The position numbers were made by a program, and so were the translations under genes. The notes beneath the pieces were generated by a model. The model saw nothing but the letters and a program-made list of their open reading frames with translations. It did no database searches and was not told the DNA's origin. Shown one piece after another: positions 22,059 through 31,578 of a DNA stretch of 64,000 bases (within the stretch, counting starts at the first letter, position 1; the number at the start of each line of letters is the position of its first letter). The stretch is from Casuarina equisetifolia (Eukaryota > Streptophyta > Magnoliopsida > Fagales > Casuarinaceae): NCBI GenBank assembly GCA_028551475.1, contig CM052358.1, positions 18,254,853 through 18,318,852 of the forward strand, read 5' to 3'.

Positions 22059-22247
22059 CTAAATAGCAGGTGCAACAAGGAGAGATTTAAGGGGAATAGA
22101 ACCATTTAAGGTAGTGTCCCCAATATGAGTAATGGGAAGAATAGAACCGTCACCAACCATAATGCCATTGGAACCAATATATGGAACAGAAGTATCCAAT
22201 TTACCTAGATCATCCACAACATGATAAAAGGCACCAGAATCAGCCAC
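22059..22247 (-). pseudogene. COPIA-2 aspartic protease
   Basis: Minus-strand MADSGAFYHVVDDLGKLDTS, then GNDGSI-like IMVGDGSILPITHIGDT. DSGA is the catalytic motif of the copia aspartic protease (usual DSGASxH), which cuts the polyprotein. The frame upstream carries a stop between the zinc knuckle and this domain. Confidence 0.85.
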
Positions 22248-22340
22248 CTAGTCATGGTCAGTAAGATTATTATCATGTTGAACAGTGAGAACAGCGGGAG
22301 TATCTTGAAGTTGAAAGCTATGATCAAAATGTTTATAACA

Positions 22341-23258
22341 CTACATAGCAGTGTGACCACGATGCAAGTAGATTTGGCAAACAACAAGAGCCCTTGTACC
22401 TTGATTTTGTGGACGTGATGAGGCTAAGTGAGAGTCAGAAGATTGTTGTGGGAGTGGTTTACGTGGGGCATTCCTGTTGTTTTGAATAGCAAGAGAGAAG
22501 CCACGTCCTTGTGAGGAGAAGCTAGTGCCAGAGCGGCCACCCCTAGATTGACTGCATCCACCACCATGTTGGTGTCTATTAGCAACAAAAACAGAGTTGT
22601 CGTTGGAGGAATGGCTATAACAGACAAGTCGATCTTCAAAGACTTGGAGTTGAGTAACCACCTCATTAAAGGAGGGAAGAGGTGGTTGAGACATAATCAC
22701 TTGAAAGGGCTTATATTCTCTACCTAGCCCTTCAAGAAGGCTATATGTCTTACCAGTATAAGATAGAGGCCTTCCAAGTGATGAAAATTGATTTAGAAGG
22801 GCTCGAAAGTCATGAAGGAAAGCTGAAAGAAGGCTAGAGCCTTTTTCAAGGTGATTAAGTTGGGAGAGCAAGGCATACTCCCGTGTTTCCAATTTTTTGG
22901 CAAAATAGTTTGCCGAAGCAGACCAAATTTCATAGGCAATTTCTAACTTGAAGATGTAGTCAAAGATATCTTTGGAAAAAGAGCCAGTAATCCAAGACCG
23001 AAGAAGATCATCGGTTTATTCCCAGGCAATGAAGGTTGGGTTGGATTCTTCCTTGCCATCAACAGTAATTTTTGGAGAAGGTTTAGTTGTTTCTTCGGTA
23101 AGAAAGCCAAGGAGCTTATGGGATTTGGCAAAGGTCTTAACTTGAGTAACCCACGGGAGGTAGTTGGTCTTCGTGAGTTTGATATTGAGAAAGGTGGTAA
23201 CGTTGATGTTACTGGGATAGGGGTACAAAGGACTAGTTTTAGAGGACCTGGAAGCCAT
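22341..23258 (-). pseudogene. COPIA-2 gag
   Basis: Starts MASRSSKTSPLYPYPSN at 23258, followed by VTTFLNIKLTKTNYLPWVTQ (copia gag, LTxxNYLxW). A stop lies near 23016, after which the same protein continues as WSASANYFAKKLETREYALL, LLSAFLHDFRALLNQFSSLG and a glycine-rich region. It ends in a zinc knuckle CQIYLHRGHTAM-stop, in which both the second cysteine and the last cysteine context are damaged. Gag forms the virus-like particle. Confidence 0.85.
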
Positions 23259-23360
23259 AAAGGTAGAAAGAGAAAAAAAAGTTTGCAAAGGATGGAAAAG
23301 AAAAGAAAAAAAAAAAGGCGGTTTGTTCTTCAAAGACAAAGGTAGCAGTTACCTTGGATG

Positions 23361-23372
23361 GCTCTGATACCA
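23361..23372 (-). promoter_or_regulatory. COPIA-2 primer-binding site
   Basis: GCTCTGATACCA on the + strand is the exact complement of TGGTATCAGAGC, the initiator-Met tRNA primer site of plant copia elements. It sits directly beside the 5' LTR. Confidence 0.95.
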
Positions 23373-23853
23373 TGAAGAAAAATAAAGAAAAGCAAGGAAT
23401 CTCAAGGGAGTTGAACTAAACCTTATATTAAGAAAAACTACAAGAACAAACGTTTACAAGGTGTGGAAAGATAAAGAAAAGGATTATACAAGTATCACTT
23501 ATATACAAGAATGACAAAGAGACCGTTGTGTATCAACGGTTTGTTTTGAGTTTGAATTTGATTTTAAAGATGTAGCATGCATCATTTGAGAAACTGAAAA
23601 GGAGATTGTTTCAGAGGCTGTTAGCGTAGAATGAGGAACAAATTCATTTTCAATTTCAACTAGAGGCAAGCTAGGAGAAATGGCATAGGAGGAGGCCATT
23701 GTTTCAGAGGTTGTCAGCGTAGAATAAGGAGCAGATTCATTTTCAGTTTCAACTAGAGGTAGGCTAGGAGAAAGGGCATAGGAGGAGGCCATCTTAGACT
23801 TTTCTTTATTGTGTTGATGTGACTGCTTCTTTTCTGGGTAGTTACTTTCTTTA
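23373..23853 (-). repeat. COPIA-2 5' LTR
   Basis: 481 bp, from TGAAGAAAAATAAAG to TTACTTTCTTTA, collinear with the 3' LTR. The minus-strand frame 23499-23972 covers the same repeated MASSYALSPSLPLVE peptide and runs out past the LTR edge. Confidence 0.9.
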
Positions 23854-24267
23854 AGAGCAACACAAATTCTTCCCCCACTTAGAGCAATTGAAAGAGCATT
23901 TAGAGCTACAAATACCTCTCTTTCTATTTTACACTTAAAATCCACGCCTACTCCACTGTTTCTCATGTCCAACTATTATCTTATCGAAAATAAACTTTAA
24001 GCTATGGTAAGAGTTAAGCTCTTACTCTCTCTCCACTGTTTTTCTTTCTCATTTATTGTTGTTTCTGCTTATGATATTTTATATTTGTATACCAAGAAAG
24101 TTGATGTTCCCCTCAGCCTAAGGAGAAGGAGAAAAGGTGGCTTTCTGGCTTGCATGTTCATTTTTGGTAAAAGTGTTCTAAAGTTTGAAAATCAAATATG
24201 AGAAAGCAAGATAAAACGTTGATCCAAGGACTAACTCTACTTTTTGTGGGATCTGCACTACTGGGGG

Positions 24268-25520
24268 TGTTCGGTGAAATTTAGATGCAAGTAAACATGT
24301 CGAACAAGTAATATAATGATGAGAAAGATATCGTCCCACAGAGATTGGTGATTACTAGATTAATTAATTACTAATGGTAATCAACTCCTAGAATTTATCT
24401 AGCAAATCAAATTGATAGATGATAGATTAACTAACTAAATCTAAGAAAACTAAATACAAGAAATATGTTAAAGCATATGATTTCACCATAATTACTATGT
24501 ATTAATATTGATTATTTATGCTTGCAAGAGAGATAATATCTATATGATGGCGGAACTTCCTAATTTATTTACTATCCTATGTCTAGGTATAGCAAACCTA
24601 CTTAGTTCATTAATTTACTATATCTCTATATGTGAATTGAAACAAACTAAATGCATTAGGATCTGTGAATATTCCTAGTTTACACCAAAAGCCACACAAA
24701 TAATATGGTATATGTCTATCCATATTTAATTTATGGCTACACATTACAAGAAGCAACTGCATATCATCTCCTGTCAGTCTCAAACATGCAAATCATATCA
24801 TTCAAGTGGTAGCTAATCACTTAAAAGCATTAAACACAGTAATATGTAACTTCACATAAACAAAATATCTTGCAAAACATAATAATCATAAGATTCATAC
24901 CATAATAATTAGGTTACATCATAGCTTTAATAAAAGTAAACTAAAGCATAAAGAAATAATGAGGAAGAATAATAATAAGAAATAAAGAAGGCATCTTGAA
25001 TCTAAGAACAAGAAGTCTGTCACCCTTTTTGTCTTCTCTTCAAGAAAACCTTGAATTCTTGGCCTCTTTCTTGAGTTGTGCTCAATTTCCTCCTCCCCCT
25101 TTCTTTTGCCTCTTCTCTTCTCTTAAATAGGGTTTAGGTTTAGACCTATCTCCTATCCTAATATAACTGGGTTTTAGAGACCTAAAACAATTGGGTTTTG
25201 AACTCCTAAATTAATTAGGATTTGAATTCCTAACATGACTGGGTTTTCTAAATAAATAGAAAATCCAATAACAATAGAAAATCGACTAACAATCATCCAA
25301 AGCCCAAGCCCATCTTTACTCTCTTGATCTTGATATTATGATTTTGCCACACAATAAGCATTAGGTTCTCCATGTTCATTCCTTTTCTCCTTGCCTCCTT
25401 GTGCTACATAAACAAGATAAAGTTAAGTAAATAAAAAAAAGTTCAAATGTTTTCTCATAATTATTAAAGTTATTTATTGCCTAAAATAGGTAAAATAACT
25501 CTATAAAAATAGAGTTATCA
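24268..25520 (-). mobile_element. Solo LTR of the Athila-like family, in the NPF exon
   Basis: Begins TGTTCGGTGAAATT, ends ATAGAGTTATCA, 1253 bp, with a perfect GGGGG duplication at 24263-24267 and 25521-25525. Closely similar along its whole length to 11898-13154. No internal gypsy sequence adjoins it. Confidence 0.95.
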
Positions 25521-25734
25521 GGGGGCCTTCGAGCATATGGGATTTGTTGCTAACATGGTTTCCATGGTTTTGTATTTCAAGTATGTGATGCAATTTGACT
25601 TATCGACTTCTTCAAACACTCTTACCAACTTCATAGGCTCAATTTGGCCTCTTTCTGTCTTTGGGGGCTTCCTTTCAGACACTTACTTGTGCCGACTTGC
25701 AAAATGTTTGATATTTGGAACATTGGAAGTTATT

Positions 25735-25997
25735 GTAAGAGCCATTATCAAGCCTAGAATATCCTTCAACATTTTCAGTTTTCTGACTTAAAATAACAAA
25801 TTCTAACTTTTTCTCTTGGAACTGCTAAGCATTTTTATGCCCTTAAAATCCTAATAAAATAGTTGAGATTGATGACTATAGTTAGATGGATCGGTTCTCC
25901 ATCCACGTTACGTGATCACGTCTTAAGAAATATGGTAGTTCAGGGGAACTCTTATAATATGAAAACATTCTCTTTATCTTTTGGCTTTTACTAACAG
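25735..25997 (+). other. Preserved intron of the NPF pseudogene
   Basis: GTAAGA donor after LEVI codons and CTAACAG acceptor before GGTTTAGCA. Removing it keeps the reading frame (LEVI then GLAMLTIQA). Confidence 0.7.
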
Positions 25998-26059
25998 GGT
26001 TTAGCAATGCTTACTATTCAAGCATATGAGAAAAACCTCCATTTGATCTATCAGAACGG

Positions 26060-26923
26060 CCATTTGTTGCATCAATCACCTTCGTTACTATTACATGATG
26101 GAGATTATGTCAAATCTCAATGGAAAAATCTTAACGGGAAGTTCAGGTTTAAACCGAAACCCTAGAGAGCTTGAAGACTTTGAATCCTATATAATAAGGC
26201 GTTCTTTTGAGATTTTGGGTTGGTTTTTCATTTTTTAGAGATACATATTATACTTTGAAAAGAATCGAGTTTATGCTTAAGTCCTACAAAAGATCTCAAA
26301 TCTGACTATTCTCTTCATTAAATTGTGAAGATACTCTATATCTTCAGTGATATTCCTTCAAACTAATATTCTTGTGAATATTCATTGTTAGATTAAGTTA
26401 TTTATGTGATGATTGAGCTTTGATTATTATATGCACATAAACCTCTTTGTAAATCCGAAACCCTAACTCTATAAAATTGGGGATTTCATGATTAAAGCTT
26501 GAATTGAGTTTGTATATCTTCAATTAGCTCTTTGAGAATCATTATTCCTCACTTACATTACACATTTGAGGATTTGCTTGATGTACTAAGGTTGGTTCAA
26601 CCTAAACTTTGTAACCGTGGATGAATTGACTCCTTGTTGAGGAATTGTGAAGTGTAGGAGAAGATTTCTCCTAACTTGAAGTAAAGTGGACTTTAACTTG
26701 TTGAGTTGAAGAATAAGAGGGTGGATGTAGGGCTCAAGGATTGAGTACCATCGTGGTAAACTTTTGTGTCATATATCTTGTGCTTTGATTTATCACTGTT
26801 TTATGAGACCTTGTTTGACAACATCTTAGAACAATTTAAAACAATTTAGAAACGGGAAAAAGATTATGATCTAGACTTAAAACCAAGTCAACCCCCCTTC
26901 TTGGTAAGCCATAAAACCCAACA
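26060..26923 (+). mobile_element. Copia-type LTR fragment ending CCCAACA
   Basis: The right end AAGCCATAAAACCCAACA and the C-run CCCCCCTTCTTGGTAAG are the reverse of the start of the LTR at 52978. Inner blocks also correspond, for example the ATTGAGTACC and GGAGAAGATTTCTCC regions. The left limit is approximate because no TG start or target duplication was found. Confidence 0.55.
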
Positions 26924-27406
26924 GTTTCTTGTAATATGCAACCATAGATTAATATAGATAGACATATATCATATGATTTGTGTGGCTTTAGGTGTAAACT
27001 AGAATATTCACATATCTTAATGCACTTAGTTAATTTATTCATTGGTAGAAATACAATGAGTTAATGAGCTAAGTAGGTTCATTATACCTAGATATATGAT
27101 AGTGAATAAATTAGGAAATTCCACCATCACATGAGCAGAATTATTCTTGCTAGCATGAATGATCGACATTTGTATCTAGTAATTAGGTGAAATCGAATGC
27201 TCTAGCATATTTCGTTTATCAAGTTTAGGTTAAATTGAGTTTTTTTAATCAGATTTCTATCATTTCAGCTGGCTAGATATCTAGGAGTTGTTCACCATTA
27301 GTAATTAGTTATTTTAGTAAGCACTAGTTTTTATGGGATGATATCTTTACTTATCATTATATTATTTGTTTGACATATACACTTGCATATAGAATTTTAC
27401 TAAACA
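26924..27406 (+). repeat. Athila-like LTR, 3' fragment
   Basis: Matches the last ~480 bp of the gypsy LTRs (GTAATATGCAACCATAGATTAATAT..., AGGTGTAAAC, TTGTTTGACATATACACTTG) and ends TTTTACTAAACA. The left side is missing. Confidence 0.8.
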
Positions 27407-27640
27407 TGAGCTAAGTAGGTTTGTTATACCTAGACATAGGATAGTGAATAAATTAAGAAATTTTGCCATCACTTAAGTAGAATCAATCTTGCAAGCATAA
27501 ATGATCAACATTAGTACCTAATAGTTAGGAGAAATCAAATGCTCTAACATGTTTAATCTATCTAGCTCTTTTAAATTTAGTTAGTTAATCTATTTTATCT
27601 ATCTATCATTTTGGTTTGCTAGATAAATTCTAGGAGTTGT

Positions 27641-28963
27641 TGTTCGGTGAAATTCTAAATGCAAGTGAACATGTCGAGTAAGTAATATAATGTTGAGAAA
27701 GTGTATCATCCCATGGAGATTGGTGAATACTAGACTAATTAAGTACCAACAATGAACTAATCCTAAAATTTATCTAACAAATCAAAAGGAAGTTGATGAT
27801 GAAATAAAATTTAAAATTTTCAAAACAAAATTCAAGACTAATTGAAATTAAATCCAAGTAAGAAAGATCAATATGAGAAACATGTTAGAGCATTCAATTT
27901 CACCATAACTACTAGATATGAATTTTCATAGTTTATGCCTACAAGAATGATAATACCTATGTGATGGCGGAATTTCCTAATTTATTTACTATCATATGTC
28001 TAGGTATAGCAAACCTACTCCCTTTATTAATTCACTATATCTTTATGTGAATTGAAATGCATTAGGATCTATGAACATTCTTGGCTTACAATAAATCTTT
28101 TGATCATCTTATCACCAAAAGCCACACAAACAACATGGTATATGTCGATCCATATTTAATTCATGGTTATATATTATAAGAAGCAATTGCATATTTTTAC
28201 CTCTTAGTCTCAAACATACACATCAAATCATTCAAGTGGTGTCCAATCACTTAAAAGCATTAAGCATAATAATATATAACTAACATAAATAAAATATCTT
28301 ACAAAACATAAAAACTTATAGGATTCACATCATCATAGTTAAGCTTCATCATCGCTCTAATAAAAGGAATTTAGAACATAATGAAATAATAAACCAAAAC
28401 AATGGTAGAAATTAAGCAAAACATCTTAAATAAAGAAAAATAGGAAAGTTGTCACCACACTGTCTTCTCTTCAAGAACTCTCCTTTGATCTTATTCTTGA
28501 TTTTCTCTTTCTTCCTTGGTTTTAACGGCACCTTCTTTTCTCTCTCTCTTCTCCTCTTCCCTTTTCTTGTGCGATGTTCCTCCCTTATATAGGGTCTGGG
28601 GTTTAGAATTATCTCTTTATCCCAATAGAAGTGAGTTTTGGACTCCTAAGACAATTGGTTTTGAAATCCTAATATAAATAGGTTTCTTAATTATTTAGAA
28701 AAGTCAATAACAATAAAACTCTAATAACAATCATCCCAAAGCCTAAGCCCATCTTGGTTTTCTTGATTTTGATATTTTGAGCATCTTTTTCCATATAACA
28801 ATTGTCAGGTTCTCCATGCTTGTCCTTTTTCTTCATGCCTCCTTATGCTACATAAACAAGACAAATTTAAGTAAATAAAAAGGAATTCAAATATTTTCTC
28901 ACAAGAATTAGATAATTTATTACTTAAATTAGGTAAAATAACTCTATAAAAATAGAGTTATCA
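27641..28963 (-). mobile_element. Solo LTR nested in the gypsy left LTR
   Basis: TGTTCGGTGAAATTC to ATAGAGTTATCA, 1323 bp, with perfect GTTGT duplications at 27636-27640 and 28964-28968. The interrupted host sequence (TAGGAGTTGT ... TCACC) is the equivalent part of an LTR of the same family in the opposite orientation. Confidence 0.95.
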
Positions 28964-29083
28964 GTTGTTCACCCTTAGTAATTAGTTGGCTTAGTAATCA
29001 CTAATCTTTGTGGGGCGATATCTTATGTCATCATTATATTACTTGTTCGACATGTACATTTGCATGTAAGATTTCATCAAACA
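28964..29083 (+). repeat. End of the gypsy left LTR
   Basis: GTTGTTCACCCTTAGTAATTAG... to ATTTCATCAAACA, the 3' terminus of the LTR interrupted by the solo LTR at 27641. Confidence 0.85.
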
Positions 29084-29089
29084 AGTTTT

Positions 29090-29106
29090 TAGTGTATTGT
29101 TAGGGA
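29090..29106 (+). promoter_or_regulatory. Gypsy primer-binding site, decayed
   Basis: TAGTGTATTGTTAGGGA stands where Athila/Tat elements carry TGGCGCCGTTGCCGGGGA (tRNA-Asp complement). Most differences are C-to-T or G-to-A, plus one missing base. Confidence 0.7.
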
Positions 29107-29234
29107 TTGGTTATTTTACTACTAATTAATATTAGTATCAAATAGCTTCTAAGTTTAATCTAACTTTTATTGCCTTTATTTTAGTTTCTTTTTGTTTTCT
29201 TACAAAAAACAATATTTTGTTATTAAGTAACAAG

Positions 29235-29745
29235 GATGGAGAGAAATGATTGTACAAATAGGCTTTTGAAAGATTATGTTGCACTAACATTTTGGAATGT
29301 CACATCAAGCATGAAGAGACTTGCAAGTTACATAAACCACTATGAGATCAATTCAGCACATGAAATAAATGTCTTCGTTAACTTATGTGCATAATTAGAA
29401 GTGCTCAAAAAGAAGAAAGTATGCAAATTTTATGGTGGAGGAATTCATTTCTAGACAATCTTAAGCCCTTTATGCCTCATGTTCCCATATCCCTAAAGAC
29501 TCCAACAAGATGAATCAAATAAGTAGTTTTTGGAATTCATTGATGTATTTATAAAATTGCACATTTACATTCATTTTACAAATGCTCCAATTCAAACACC
29601 TAGTTATACAGAATCTTTAAAGGAGATACTGGAGAACAAAAGGAAGTTAGAACTATATAAGATGGTGGTATTGATTAAAGAATGCTCAACTATCATGCAA
29701 CATAAGCTTCCTAAATTGTTGGAATTCCATCCTTCTTAAGCAACA
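29235..29745 (+). pseudogene. Gypsy gag remnant
   Basis: The forward frame opens MERNDCTNRLLKDYVALTFW, similar to the Athila gag start (RTLKDYAxP). 29530-29739 reads FIDVFIKLHIYIHFTNAPIQ, TPSYTESLKEILENKRKLE and LIKECSTIMQHKLPKLLE, the conserved stretch between gag and protease of these elements. Most of gag between the two blocks is deleted, and stops occur in between. Its normal role is particle assembly. Confidence 0.85.
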
Positions 29746-31578
29746 ATATTGGATATAGTTTGGCTAAAACTACAAAGCAAGTGCTTCTTGGGAGGCAACC
29801 TAAGCATTTTGTTGGTTCTTTTTGTTGAAAAGTTGTCACCATAAATTCATCACAACTTCACATGGACATAGCCTACAATCATGGGAATTTTCCTTGTTCT
29901 TTTCCATACTATTGCTCTATTTTCTTTTAGTATTAAGGACAATGCTTCATGCAAGTTTAAGGGTGTTGTTGTTATTGTTGGGTTGTGTTAAAGGTTATGT
30001 TTTGTGGTATTTTTTGTTATATTGGTTATAGATTCAAAGTGTGTTGGAGGTGTTTTTGGTTGTTTTGGAAGTGTGTTGGAGATGTTGTGATGTGTTGTGT
30101 TGAAATTTTCTATTTTGTGTTAAAAAATTTTATGTTGTAAATATGTTGTTTGTGTGAATTTTTCTTTTTATAGACCACGATCACCATGATTGGATCCTTC
30201 ATTGTAAATTCTTGGCTATTCTTAGAGAGAGATAGATTTTGTTCAAACTTGCAATTAGGGTGTGAGTTAAGTGTAATTCTGATTATATTGATTTACATAT
30301 TGAGCATTAAAAGTTTGCATTTTTTTGAAATTATGTGTATATCTAGAAAACATTCATGTGAAGTGTGTGATTTTCTTGGATCACACTTGGATCTTAGAAT
30401 TTGCTTGATTTCTTTTAAAGGCGAAATCCTAGGTTGCATTTAATTGAGAAAATGATTTAGGCTATCAATGGATCGATTGAACCTTTCAAGCTAACCTTGT
30501 TTACTTCTCACCAGTCACCCCACTAATCCCTGTTCTTATCCTAATTTTGTTATATGACACTTGTATATATATATCTCTTAGCCTCTTGATCAATTTATCC
30601 CATTGTCCTATGCCTATGAACATATTAACTTATGGTATGTATAATTTATTTGAGCACAAGAGAAGTTAAGAGGAAGGATGTAACATGGGAAGAAATTGAT
30701 TGGAATGATTGTGTAGCATAATATGTTACTTTTGTAAATGCAAATGCAAATGTGGAAGAAAAAAAAAAGAATGAGAAAAAAGAATGAGAAAAAAAGAAGA
30801 ATGAAAAAAAAGAATGAGAAAAAAAGAAGAATGAAAAAAAAAAAAGAAACAAAAAAGCATTTGCTTTAGGATGGAATAATCTTATCATCTTTTGTTAGAT
30901 TCAAGTCACACAATTCTCTGAAATGGGCCTTTGAGCATTGTAATTGAATATCATTGGTAGGAGAGAATTGAGGTGGCTATACAAAAATGATTTTGTTTTA
31001 CTTTATTGTTACATATATGATTAAGGTTTTTGTCAGTGTTAAATTCCAAGTGAAATTAAAGTATACTTGGATAGGAAAGAATGAGAATATATGGTGGGAA
31101 GATGATTATCTTTAAGGAGTAAAAAGGTATAATTTTGATGAGATCCTAGAAAGTAATGTGTTCATGGGTTATATGAGTGAAAATGACTTCCATCTTACCC
31201 TTAGCCCAACTTTACATTACAAGCTCATGAAAATCCTATTAATTCTTGGATAGATGATTGGCTTACATTAGTGGAGAGAGGAATGAAGAACAAACTCACG
31301 AGATTTGGTTAAATATTTGAGAGGTTGCATATCAATGTGGATCTATTTAGGGTCCATGTAACTACGAAAAAAATACAAATTTACACATACACATGGTTGA
31401 CATAGTTAAGAATTTATCTTACCTTATAATCAATTGCAGTGTTTGGATGAAAGTTATATTTTTGTTTGAATTGTTAAGTTGAGTAATTATGGGAGAATAT
31501 CGTAAAGGGATTGATTATTAGTATATGTTGTTTAGTGCTTTTGCTCAAGAATAAACAAAATGTTAAGTTTGGGGGTGT
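29746..31578 (+). other. Gypsy 3' non-coding internal region
   Basis: Starts with TTGGGAGGCAACC (29789-29801), a sequence typically found after pol in Athila/Tat elements, and ends with the polypurine tract GTTAAGTTTGGGGGTG. A low-complexity A-rich run with repeated GAATGAAAAAA/GAATGAGAAAAA units lies at 30767-30846. No gene recognised. Confidence 0.65.

Larger units (their letters stand above)
17970..23853 (-). mobile_element. COPIA-2: complete copia element with inverted 3' part
   Basis: Two 481-bp LTRs (17970-18450 and 23373-23853), an exact AGAGC target duplication, and a perfect initiator-Met primer-binding site define a 5884-bp element on the minus strand. Its minus strand reads gag, protease, integrase, linker and reverse transcriptase. 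The last piece of reverse transcriptase plus RNase H (about 18470-19310) lies on the + strand, so this segment is inverted. I count about 34 LTR differences in 481 positions, so it is younger than COPIA-1. Several stops in gag and pol make it non-functional. Confidence 0.95.
24091..26050 (+). pseudogene. NPF (NRT1/PTR family) transporter pseudogene, N-terminal part
   Basis: Three pieces match the start of a plant NPF membrane transporter (proton-coupled uptake of nitrate, peptides or hormones). Exon 1 is near 24091-24165, with RRRRKGGFLACMFIFG (family GGFRAxxFIF). Exon 2 resumes as LFVGSALLG, then after a solo LTR GAFEHMGFVANMVSMVLYFK, SSNTLTNFIGSIWPLSVFGG and FLSDTYLCR. A GT donor at 25735 and AG acceptor at 25996-25997 join it in phase to exon 3, GLAMLTIQAYEKNLH. 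After that the homology stops. The solo LTR at 24268-25520 sits inside exon 2, and everything beyond the first transmembrane region is missing, so it is dead. Confidence 0.88.

Noticed and set aside
23499-23972. 157-codon minus-strand frame as a host gene
   Set aside because: It is COPIA-2 LTR sequence running across the target duplication into flanking DNA, and the same peptide appears in the other LTR.
30646-30888. 80-codon phenylalanine/serine-rich frame
   Set aside because: It is produced by an A-rich simple repeat read on the other strand.
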